The notes beneath the pieces were generated by a model. That model was not told the DNA's origin, ran no database searches, and worked only from the letters and a program-made list of their open reading frames with translations. Of a stretch of 20,624 nt of DNA, positions 8,081 through 14,610 are shown piece after piece. Positions within the stretch are counted from its first letter, which is position 1, and every line of letters starts with the position of its first letter. A program made the translations under genes and the position numbers. The DNA comes from Actinomycetes bacterium (lineage in GTDB: Bacteria; Actinomycetota; Actinomycetes; Propionibacteriales; Propionibacteriaceae): assembly GCA_023432725.1 (NCBI GenBank), contig JAEYUH010000039.1, positions 1 through 20,624 on the forward strand. Reading direction: 5' to 3'.

Positions 8081-9076
8081 ATGACCTACCCGCCAGTGCA
8101 GCCTGCCCCGTGGGGCCCGCCCGCTCCGCCGGCGCCCCCGGCGGCCCCACCCGTGTTGCCGGTACGGCCACGGGAGTACCACGAGTTTTACCGGACGCCG
8201 CGGCTGCGGTGGTGGCACCCGCTGGTCGCGCTGCTCATGTTCGGCGGGATCTGGATCCTCGCCGTGACCGCCGTCAGCGTCGCCGCGCTGGTGTACGACC
8301 TGTCCGTCGGCAACCTGGTGTGGGAGGAACTGGCAGCCGGGCGACTCGAGATCACCCCGATGCTGTTCCTGGCCAACAACATCGGCCTCGCCCTGGCGAT
8401 CCCCGCCGCCTGGGCCACCCACCGCGCCGTCTTCGGGCAGCGGATCGGCTGGCTCTCCTCCATCGTGGGACGGTTCCGCTGGGGCCTGCTCGGCAGGTTC
8501 GCCCTGATCGCCCTCGCCTTCTACGTGGTGCTGTTCGTCGTCGAACTGGCGGTCTCCGGGCCCCCCGAGGGCCTCGCCGTCCGACCTGAGACCTGGTTCT
8601 TGTTGGTGTCGATCCTGCTCACTACGCCGCTGCAGAGCGCGGGGGAGGAGATCGCGATGCGCGGGATCATGGCGCGCGCCATCGGCTCCTGGTTCCCTGC
8701 CAGCCGGGTCGGACTGGTGGTCTCGACCGTCGCCACCTCGCTGGTCTTCATGGCACTGCACGGCGCCGGCGACCCGTGGCTGAACGGTCACTACCTGTGG
8801 TTCGCGGCGGTCGCCTCGGTGCTGGTGTGGAAGACCGGCGGGCTGGAGGCCCCGATCGCCCTCCACATCGTGAACAACCTGATCGGCCTCAGCATGGTGC
8901 CCTTCCTCGGCCTCGACGGGCTGTTCGACCGCGAGGCAGGGGTGGGCAGCCCGCTCGTCCTCGTGCAGTCGGCGCTGCTGACCGCGGCGGCGGCGGCCAT
9001 GTTGTGGCAGGCTAGGCGATTGGCCCTGCCGACCAGTACGGCTCCGGCCGCCCTCCCGGGTACCGTGGAGGGATGA
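8081..9076 (+). CDS. CPBP family intramembrane metalloprotease (CAAX/Abi type)
   Basis: A 331-residue multi-pass membrane protein. The N-terminal 30 residues are Pro/Ala rich and likely cytoplasmic, and about seven or eight membrane segments follow from residue 46. The three CPBP motifs (PF02517 type) are present: EEIAMR (Glu189, Glu190, Arg194), FMALH (His227) and HIVNN (His262, Asn266). All proposed metal ligands and the catalytic glutamate are kept, so it may be an active protease. CPBP proteins include CAAX prenyl proteases, bacteriocin self-immunity factors and processing enzymes, and the substrate here cannot be inferred. It starts 9 bp after ndk without a clear ribosome site and ends by overlapping a tiny ORF (ATGA, 9073-9076). 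Confidence 0.88.
   Translation: MTYPPVQPAPWGPPAPPAPPAAPPVLPVRPREYHEFYRTPRLRWWHPLVALLMFGGIWILAVTAVSVAALVYDLSVGNLVWEELAAGRLEITPMLFLANNIGLALAIPAAWATHRAVFGQRIGWLSSIVGRFRWGLLGRFALIALAFYVVLFVVELAVSGPPEGLAVRPETWFLLVSILLTTPLQSAGEEIAMRGIMARAIGSWFPASRVGLVVSTVATSLVFMALHGAGDPWLNGHYLWFAAVASVLVWKTGGLEAPIALHIVNNLIGLSMVPFLGLDGLFDREAGVGSPLVLVQSALLTAAAAAMLWQARRLALPTSTAPAALPGTVEG
9061..9066 (+). promoter_or_regulatory. Candidate -10 box before the kinase leader ORF
   Basis: GGTACCGT holds TACCGT (9061-9066), 6 nt before an ATG at 9073. The same GGTACCGT lies 6 nt before the SulP start (11832-11837), where a leaderless start is likely. No clear -35 is seen. Confidence 0.35.
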
Positions 9077-9108
9077 GGAGCTACCGGCTCCGCGCCCAGG
9101 TGGGATGA
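9073..9108 (+). CDS. Possible 11-residue leader ORF upstream of the kinase
   Basis: ATG at 9073 opens MRSYRLRAQVG and stops with TGA at 9106-9108, 3 nt before the kinase ATG and in the same frame. The ATG overlaps the CPBP stop as ATGA. A -10-like box 6 nt upstream fits a leaderless transcript. Translation would deliver ribosomes to the kinase start, which has a poor Shine-Dalgarno. It is too short for codon statistics and may be chance. Confidence 0.25.
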   Translation: MRSYRLRAQVG

Positions 9109-9111
9109 GGG

Positions 9112-9801
9112 ATGAACGAGATGCAGTCTGACCTGGTGACCAGGGTGGACACCGCCGCAGGCCTGAAGTGGCTGCGGGCGCGGATCCGTCCCCGTGCGGG
9201 AAGGACCCTCGTCGGGATCGACGGTGTGGACGGCGCAGGCAAGACCACGTTCGCCAACGAGCTGGCGACGCTGCTCGGCGAGTGCGGCAACGAGGTGATC
9301 AGGATCTCCCTCGACGACTACCTCAACCCGCAGTCGGTCCGGTACGCCCAGGGCAGGACCTCGCCGCGCGGGTTCTACGAGGACAGCTACGACTACGAGC
9401 GGTTCCACGACGAGGTCCTCGAGCCGCTGGCCAACGACGGCTCCGGCAGGTACCGGACGGCGGCCTACGACCTGGCCCACGAGGCCCCCGTGAAGTCGCC
9501 CTGGCTGGTGGCTCCCGACAACGTCGTGGTGATCATCGACGGGATGTTCCTGCACCGCAAGGATTTCGCCGAGAGCCGGACGAAGAAGGTCTGGGATCTG
9601 TCGGTCTGGCTGGACGTGCCGTTCGCCGAGACCTACCGCAGGCTGCACGAGCGGGGGAGCCTCAACTCCGACCCGCTCGACCCGAGCAACACCCGGTACT
9701 ACGAGGGTCAGCTGCTCTACATCAAGGAGTGCCAGCCCGCGGAGAAGGCAGACCTCGTGGTCGACAACTCCGGCCCGCACGCCTCGATCGACGAGCTGTA
9801 G
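9112..9801 (+). CDS. Uridine-kinase-like P-loop kinase
   Basis: A 229-residue cytoplasmic P-loop kinase. The Walker A motif GVDGAGKT is at residues 38-45 in VGIDGVDGAGKTTFANELA. A DDYL motif follows (residues 77-80), as at the acceptor-substrate site of uridine kinases and phosphoribulokinases, and then SPRGFYEDSYDYERFHDEVL. A Walker-B-like strand VVVIIDGMFLH and an arginine-rich lid (ETYRRLHERG) complete the fold. Actinobacterial relatives are annotated as uridine kinases, but pantothenate kinase, phosphoribulokinase and nicotinamide riboside kinase share the fold, so the substrate is uncertain. The ATG at 9112 is used here. An ATG at 9121, with GAGGG 9 nt upstream, is the alternative. It lies between the CPBP gene and the radical SAM gene, probably continuing the ndk operon. 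Confidence 0.85.
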   Translation: MNEMQSDLVTRVDTAAGLKWLRARIRPRAGRTLVGIDGVDGAGKTTFANELATLLGECGNEVIRISLDDYLNPQSVRYAQGRTSPRGFYEDSYDYERFHDEVLEPLANDGSGRYRTAAYDLAHEAPVKSPWLVAPDNVVVIIDGMFLHRKDFAESRTKKVWDLSVWLDVPFAETYRRLHERGSLNSDPLDPSNTRYYEGQLLYIKECQPAEKADLVVDNSGPHASIDEL

Positions 9802-9840
9802 CAGGCGCGGCGCCGGGTATCGCTGCTTGCCGACTCGCAT

Positions 9841-9846
9841 TAGGCT
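9841..9846 (+). promoter_or_regulatory. Candidate -10 box before the radical SAM gene
   Basis: TAGGCT lies 9 nt before the ATG at 9856, the same spacing as at folC. There is no Shine-Dalgarno and no convincing -35. Confidence 0.35.
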
Positions 9847-9855
9847 GGCCCGACC

Positions 9856-11802
9856 ATGAGTGTTGACACCGCCCCCGCTTCGCTGTTCCCGCGGCTCGAG
9901 CCGTTGCTTGCCCAGGTCAGCAAGCCCGTCCAGTACATCGGCGGCGAGGTGAACTCGCAGCCGAAGGAGTTCGCCGCCGCCGAGGTCCGCTGGGCCCTGA
10001 TGTACCCCGACGCCTACGAGGTCGGCCAGCCGAACCAGGGCCTCGCGATCCTTTACGAGCTGCTCAACGAGCGCGACTGGGTGTGCGCGGAACGCACCTA
10101 CACGATCTGGCCCGACCTGGCCGGGCTGATGCGTGCCGCCGGCATTCCGCAGTTCACCCTGGAGAACCACCTGCCGGTGGCCGCCTTCGACCTGCTCGGG
10201 GTCAGCTTCTCGACGGAGTTGGGCTACACCAACCTGCTGGAGAGCCTCGACCTGGCCGGGATTCCGCTGCACACCGCCGAGCGCGGCCCCGATTCGCCGC
10301 TGGTGATCGCCGGCGGCCACGCGGCGTTCAACCCCGAGCCGATCGCGCGTTTCATCGACGCCGCCGTCCTCGGCGACGGCGAGCAGGCGGCCATCACGAT
10401 CTCCGAACTCGTCCGGCAGTGGAAGGCCGAGGGAAGGCCCGGCGGGCGCGACGAGATCCTGCTGCGGCTGGCCCGCAGCGGCGTCGCCTACGTCCCCGGC
10501 TGCTATGACGTCAGCTACGGCCCCGACGGCGCGATCGCCGCCGTCGTTCCCAACCGTGAGGGGGTTCCCGTCCGTCCGGCCAAGCACACCCTGATGGAGC
10601 TGGATGAGTGGCCCTACCCGGCCCGGCCGATAGTGCCGCTGGCCGAGACCGTCCACGAGCGGTACTCGGTGGAGATCTTCCGCGGCTGCACCCGGGGCTG
10701 CAGGTTCTGCCAGGCCGGCATGATCACGCGGCCGGTGAGGGAACGCAACATCGAGACGATCGGGAAGATGGTGGAGGGCGGCCTGGCTGCCACGGGGCTC
10801 GAGGAAGTCGGGCTGCTCAGCCTCTCCTCGGCCGACCACTCTGAAATCGGCGAGGTCACCCACCAGCTCGCCGACCGGTACGCCGACGACCAGGTGTCGT
10901 TGTCGCTGCCGAGCACCCGGGTCGACGCGTTCAACATCGACCTGGCCAACGAGCTGTCCCGCAACGGCCGCCGTTCCGGCCTCACCTTCGCCCCGGAGGG
11001 AGGCACCGAGCGGCTGCGCAAGGTGATCAACAAGATGGTCACCGAGGACGACCTGATCAACACCGTGGCGGCCGCGTTCAGTCAGGGCTGGCGCCAGGTC
11101 AAGCTCTACTTCATGTGCGGCCTGCCCACCGAGACCGACGAGGACGTGCTGGCGATCGCCGACATGGCCGCCCGGGTGATCGAGACCGGACGCCGGGCCG
11201 CCGGGACCCGTGACATCCGGTGCACGATCTCGATCGGCGGGTTCGTGCCGAAGCCGCACACCCCCTTCCAGTGGGCGGCCCAGGCCGACCCGGAGACCAT
11301 CGACCGGCGACTGCACGCGTTGCGCGACAGGATCCGGGCCGACAAGCGCTACGGCCGGGCGATCGGGATGCGCTACCACGACGGCAAGCCCGGCCTGATC
11401 GAAGGGTTGCTCAGCCGGGGCGACCGGCGGGTCGGTGACGTGATCGAGGCGGTCTGGCGTGACGGCGGCCACTTCGACGGCTGGAGCGAGCACTTCTCCT
11501 TCGAGCGCTGGGTCGAGTGCGCGGAGCGGGCGCTTGCCCGCCACGGCGTCGACGTCGCCTGGTACACCACCAGGGAGCGCGGCCAGGCGGAGATCCTGCC
11601 GTGGGACCACCTCGACTCCGGGCTCGACAGGGACTGGCTGTGGCAGGACTGGCAGGACGCCGTCGCCGGCGCCGAGGTCGAGGACTGCCGCTGGTCCGGG
11701 TGCTACGACTGCGGGGTCTGCCCGACCATGGGCACCGACATCCAGATCGGACCCACCGGGCGCACCCTGCTGCCGCTGACCGTCGCCCGGCGCCCCGCCT
11801 GA
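9856..11802 (+). CDS. Radical SAM protein, TIGR03960 type, uncharacterised
   Basis: A 648-residue protein. Residues 35-200 form a Rossmann-like domain resembling the cobalamin-binding domain of class B radical SAM enzymes (MYPDAYEVG, DLLGVSFSTELGYTN, VIAGGHAAFNPEPIARFIDAAVLGDGE), but no base-off DxHxxG motif is evident. The radical SAM core (about 265-500) carries RGCTRGCRFCQAGM, with the cluster ligands Cys278, Cys282 and Cys285 in a CxxxCxxC pattern. The C-terminus holds a second group, Cys611, Cys616, Cys619 and Cys622 (CX4CX2CX2C), then TMGTDIQIGPTGRTLLPL. The family is regularly next to or fused with a DUF2344 protein, which here follows after one intervening gene. The reaction and substrate are unknown. 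Its place before RNase E and rplU suggests RNA or ribosome modification, which is inference only. Confidence 0.9.
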   Translation: MSVDTAPASLFPRLEPLLAQVSKPVQYIGGEVNSQPKEFAAAEVRWALMYPDAYEVGQPNQGLAILYELLNERDWVCAERTYTIWPDLAGLMRAAGIPQFTLENHLPVAAFDLLGVSFSTELGYTNLLESLDLAGIPLHTAERGPDSPLVIAGGHAAFNPEPIARFIDAAVLGDGEQAAITISELVRQWKAEGRPGGRDEILLRLARSGVAYVPGCYDVSYGPDGAIAAVVPNREGVPVRPAKHTLMELDEWPYPARPIVPLAETVHERYSVEIFRGCTRGCRFCQAGMITRPVRERNIETIGKMVEGGLAATGLEEVGLLSLSSADHSEIGEVTHQLADRYADDQVSLSLPSTRVDAFNIDLANELSRNGRRSGLTFAPEGGTERLRKVINKMVTEDDLINTVAAAFSQGWRQVKLYFMCGLPTETDEDVLAIADMAARVIETGRRAAGTRDIRCTISIGGFVPKPHTPFQWAAQADPETIDRRLHALRDRIRADKRYGRAIGMRYHDGKPGLIEGLLSRGDRRVGDVIEAVWRDGGHFDGWSEHFSFERWVECAERALARHGVDVAWYTTRERGQAEILPWDHLDSGLDRDWLWQDWQDAVAGAEVEDCRWSGCYDCGVCPTMGTDIQIGPTGRTLLPLTVARRPA

Positions 11803-11831
11803 CTCCCGTGCCGACCGTCCGGCCGGCGCGG

Positions 11832-11837
11832 TACCGT
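11832..11837 (+). promoter_or_regulatory. Candidate -10 box before the SulP gene
   Basis: TACCGT, preceded by GG, lies 6 nt before the GTG start at 11844. No Shine-Dalgarno is present and the -35 is weak. The layout fits a leaderless transcript from within the 41-bp gap after the radical SAM gene. Confidence 0.4.
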
Positions 11838-11843
11838 TCGGCC

Positions 11844-13604
11844 GTGGACGAGAGCCGTGTCACCGGCTGGCGGCGGTGGGCCCCGGGGCTCGCCGCGCTG
11901 ACCGGCTACGACCGGAAGTGGCTGCGCGGCGACCTGGTCGCCGGCGTCACGGTCACTGCGTACCTCGTGCCGCAGGTGATGGCGTACGCCGAGATCGCGG
12001 GCCTTCCGGCTGTCACCGGGCTGTGGGCGATCCTGGCGCCGCTGCTGGTGTACGCCGTCCTCGGCGGCTCGCGGCAACTGTCGATCGGACCGGAGTCGAC
12101 CACCGCGCTGATGACGGCGGCAGGGGTCGGCGCACTGGTCGCGACCGCGGGCGCGGAGCGCTACGCGGAGGTGGCCGCGCTGCTGGCGATCGCCGTCGGC
12201 CTGGTCTGCCTGGCCGCCTGGCTGGCCCGGCTCGGCTTCCTCGCCAACCTGTTCTCCCACCCCGTCCTGATCGGCTACATGGCCGGCATCGCCGTGCTGA
12301 TGATCGTCAGCCAACTCGGCAAGCTGACCGGCCTGAGGATCAGCGGCGACACCTTGTGGGACGAGGTCGCCTCGCTGGCGGGCCAGGTGTCGGCGATCCA
12401 CGTCCCCACGCTGGTGCTGGCCACGATCTGCGTGGCGGCCATGTTCGCCTTCCGCCGGCTGCGCCCCACCTGGCCCGGACCCCTGATCGTGATCGTGCTC
12501 GCCGCGCTGGCGGTCTGGCTCGGCTTCCCGGGCAGCGAGCGGGTGGGCACCGTCGGTGCGATCCCGACCGGACTTCCCGGGTTCGCCGTGCCGCAGCTCG
12601 GCGACCTGTCGGTGCTCGCCCTGCTGCCGGCGGCGGTGGGCATCGCCGTCGTGGGCTATACCGACAACGTCCTGACCGGGAGGGCGTTCGCGTTGAAGCG
12701 GGGGGAGCGGATCGGGCCCACCCAGGAGCTGCTCGCGCTCGGGGTGGCCAACGTCGCCACGGGCCTGTTCCACGGCTTCCCCGTCTCCTCCAGCGGATCC
12801 CGGACGGCGGTGGCCGACTCGGTGGGTGGCCGCACCCAACTGCACTCCCTGGTGTCGATGGCGCTCGTGGTGGCGACCCTGTTCCTGCTCGGGCCGTTGC
12901 TGGAGGCCTTCCCGACCCCCGCGCTTGGTGCGGTGATCGTGTACGCAGCCGTCCGCCTGGTCGACCTGGCCGAGCTGCGGCGGATCGCCCGCTTCCGCAC
13001 CAGCGAACTGGTGCTGGCGCTGGTGACGACGGCGGCGGTGCTGGCGACCGGGGTGCTGGCCGGCATCGGGATCGCGATCGGGTTGTCACTGCTCGACCTG
13101 ATCCGCCGGATCTCCCGGCCGCACGACGGCGTCCTCGGGTACGTGCCGGGGCTGGCGGGGATGCACGACGTCGACGATCACGCAGGCGCCCAGCTGCTGC
13201 AGGGCCTGGTCGTCTACCGGTACGACTCCCCGCTGTTCTTCGCCAACGCCGAGAACTTCCGCAGCAGGGCGCTCGCCGCCGTCGCCGAGGTTCCACAACC
13301 TGTGCACTGGTTCGTGCTCAACGCGGAGGCGAACATCGAGGTCGACCTGACGGCGGTCGACGCCCTCGACGAGCTGCGGGAAGCACTCGCCGAACGGGGC
13401 ATCACCCTGGTCCTGGCCAGGGTGAAGCACGAGATCCGGCAGCAGTTGGCCGACGCAGGGTTCATCGCCCGGGTCGGTGAGGACCTCGTCTTCCCGACCC
13501 TGCCCACCGCGGTCGCCGGGTACGTGGAGTGGTACCGGGCCAGCCACGGCACCGAGCCCCCGGTGCTGCCCCAGGCGGATCCCGGGATGGTGCAGGAGGG
13601 CTGA
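11844..13604 (+). CDS. SulP family anion transporter with C-terminal STAS domain
   Basis: A 586-residue secondary transporter of the SLC26/SulP family. The cytoplasmic N-terminus (VDESRVTGWRRWAPGLAAL) leads to the family signature DLVAGVTVTAYLVPQVMAYAE, about 10-14 membrane segments up to residue 430, and a STAS domain from about residue 450. The central segment includes YTDNVLTGRAFALKRGERIGPTQELLALGVAN and the phosphate-loop-like FPVSSSGSRTAV. In the STAS domain the usual serine position reads threonine (VDLTAVDALDEL). SulP proteins carry sulfate, bicarbonate or dicarboxylates, and the substrate here is not decided by sequence. I chose the GTG at 11844 because it begins 41 bp after the previous stop and fits the family N-terminus; the open frame extends upstream into the radical SAM gene without plausible protein. 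It separates the radical SAM gene from its DUF2344 partner. Confidence 0.92.
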   Translation: MDESRVTGWRRWAPGLAALTGYDRKWLRGDLVAGVTVTAYLVPQVMAYAEIAGLPAVTGLWAILAPLLVYAVLGGSRQLSIGPESTTALMTAAGVGALVATAGAERYAEVAALLAIAVGLVCLAAWLARLGFLANLFSHPVLIGYMAGIAVLMIVSQLGKLTGLRISGDTLWDEVASLAGQVSAIHVPTLVLATICVAAMFAFRRLRPTWPGPLIVIVLAALAVWLGFPGSERVGTVGAIPTGLPGFAVPQLGDLSVLALLPAAVGIAVVGYTDNVLTGRAFALKRGERIGPTQELLALGVANVATGLFHGFPVSSSGSRTAVADSVGGRTQLHSLVSMALVVATLFLLGPLLEAFPTPALGAVIVYAAVRLVDLAELRRIARFRTSELVLALVTTAAVLATGVLAGIGIAIGLSLLDLIRRISRPHDGVLGYVPGLAGMHDVDDHAGAQLLQGLVVYRYDSPLFFANAENFRSRALAAVAEVPQPVHWFVLNAEANIEVDLTAVDALDELREALAERGITLVLARVKHEIRQQLADAGFIARVGEDLVFPTLPTAVAGYVEWYRASHGTEPPVLPQADPGMVQEG

Positions 13605-13615
13605 GCGCGCGCGGC

Positions 13616-13621
13616 TATCCT
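13616..13621 (+). promoter_or_regulatory. Candidate -10 box before the DUF2344 gene
   Basis: TATCCT lies exactly 7 nt before the GTG start at 13629, with no Shine-Dalgarno between. No -35 is obvious. The layout is that of a leaderless transcript. Confidence 0.45.
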
Positions 13622-13628
13622 GCCGGAC

Positions 13629-14342
13629 GTGACCCGAGCCCAGCCGGCGCAGCAGGCGCCCCCCAAGCAGCGCCTCCGCGTGCGCTATGCCAAGCGGGGC
13701 AGGGCGAGGTTCGCCTCGCACCGCGATATCGGGCGTGCGCTGGAGCGGGCGCTGCGCCGGGCCGGCATCCCGATGGCGTTCTCGTCCGGATTCTCGCCCC
13801 ACCCGCGGATCTCGTACGCCGGTGCCAGCCCTACCGGGGCGGCCAGCGAGTCGGAGTACCTCGAGCTCGGCCTCGCCGAGGAGGTGCCGCCGGATCGGGT
13901 GCGCGAGTTGCTCAACGAGGCGCTGCCCGAGGGGCTGCAGGTGGTCGCCGTCGCCGAGTCGGACGGACGGCCGCTCGCCGACCTGCTCACCACGTCCTGC
14001 TGGCGACTCGACGTGCCGGGGGTGACCGCGGCGGTCGCCGAACAGGCGGTGGCCGTCCTGCTGGCCCAGCCGCACCACACCGTGGAGCGGATGACCAAGA
14101 CAGGGCTGCGGTCCTTCGACGTCAGGGCAGCCATCCTGCGGCTGCGGGTGGAAGGGGAGGGCCTGCTCGAACTGGTGTCGGTGATCGGCACCCCGCTGGT
14201 ACGTCCCGACGACGTGGTCACGGCGCTCGGCGCTGTCAGCGCAAGGTTCAAGCCGAGTGGTCCGCCGGTGTTCACCAGGTTGGCGCAGGGCAGCTTCGAC
14301 GGCACCCGGGTGGTCGATCCGGTGGCCGCTGCGCCGGCCTGA
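13629..14342 (+). CDS. Radical-SAM-linked protein, DUF2344 / TIGR03936
   Basis: A 237-residue soluble protein. After a Gln/Pro-rich start of about 14 residues, it shows the family N-terminal block LRVRYAKRGRARFASHRDIGRALERALRRAGIP, then FSSGFSPHPRISYAGASPTGAASESEYLELGL. Many basic residues in the first 60 positions suggest binding to nucleic acid or a charged partner. A ferredoxin-like C-terminal half ends in a variable tail after FTRLAQGSFDG. Proteins of this family (PF10105 by recollection) occur beside or fused to TIGR03960 radical SAM proteins, so it is probably the partner or substrate-recognition subunit of the protein at 9856-11802. No function has been established to my knowledge. The GTG start has no ribosome site and a -10-like box 7 nt upstream. 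Confidence 0.88.
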   Translation: MTRAQPAQQAPPKQRLRVRYAKRGRARFASHRDIGRALERALRRAGIPMAFSSGFSPHPRISYAGASPTGAASESEYLELGLAEEVPPDRVRELLNEALPEGLQVVAVAESDGRPLADLLTTSCWRLDVPGVTAAVAEQAVAVLLAQPHHTVERMTKTGLRSFDVRAAILRLRVEGEGLLELVSVIGTPLVRPDDVVTALGAVSARFKPSGPPVFTRLAQGSFDGTRVVDPVAAAPA

Positions 14343-14403
14343 AAGATCACGCTCAGATAACGGACACAGGGTCGCGGATCAGTGCTTTCCTGGCCTGCTG
14401 TGG

Positions 14404-14409
14404 AATAAT
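14404..14409 (+). promoter_or_regulatory. Candidate -10 box of the RNase E gene
   Basis: AATAAT in GGAATAATG is the closest match to TATAAT in the 268-bp region upstream of the gene. No good -35 box lies at the expected distance. Start of transcription near 14416 would give a leader of about 195 nt. Confidence 0.4.
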
Positions 14410-14419
14410 GCCTCCAGGC

Positions 14420-14444
14420 AGGAACTTCGCCCCAAGGAGTTCCT
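14420..14444 (+). promoter_or_regulatory. Hairpin at the beginning of the RNase E leader
   Basis: AGGAACTTC (14420-14428) pairs with GGAGTTCCT (14436-14444) over 9 bp including one G-U pair, with a 7-nt loop. The right arm carries an AAGGAG-like sequence. Placed just after the candidate start site, it could protect the 5' end or serve as a regulatory element. Confidence 0.5.
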
Positions 14445-14575
14445 CCCGCGAGTGCAGCGGCCGAGGTGACAGCTCGATCGCCCGCATTGCCCCACCGCGA
14501 CGTGTCGACGACCGCGGGGGTGAGGCGGAGGCGCACCCGCCCTCAACAGGCTTTACTGCTACGGCAGTTGACGTT

Positions 14576-14596
14576 GCGGCACCCACGGGTGGCCGC
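14576..14596 (+). promoter_or_regulatory. Hairpin next to the RNase E ribosome site
   Basis: GCGGCACC (14576-14583) pairs with GGTGGCCGC (14588-14596) over 8 bp with one bulged G and a 4-nt loop. It ends 1 nt before the ribosome site GAAGGAG (14598-14604), which itself is 6 nt before the ATG. A stem this close could limit ribosome access. Confidence 0.5.
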
Positions 14597-14610
14597 TGAA
14601 GGAGCGCACC

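Noticed and set aside
8081..9076. CPBP protein as part of a bacteriocin immunity or defence system
   Set aside because: No toxin, bacteriocin or defence gene is nearby. The neighbours are ndk and a metabolic kinase.
9827..9846. TTGCCG and TAGGCT as a full promoter before the radical SAM gene
   Set aside because: The boxes are only 8 bp apart, too close for a -35/-10 pair. Only the -10-like box is kept as a candidate.
8791..11610. 939-codon open frame antisense to the CPBP, kinase and radical SAM genes
   Set aside because: Shadow frame produced by third-position G/C bias. It spans three recognisable genes on the other strand and shows no domain.
11517..11843. Upstream extension of the SulP frame inside the radical SAM gene
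   Set aside because: It overlaps confirmed coding sequence in another frame and has no resemblance to a SulP N-terminus. The GTG at 11844 fits better.
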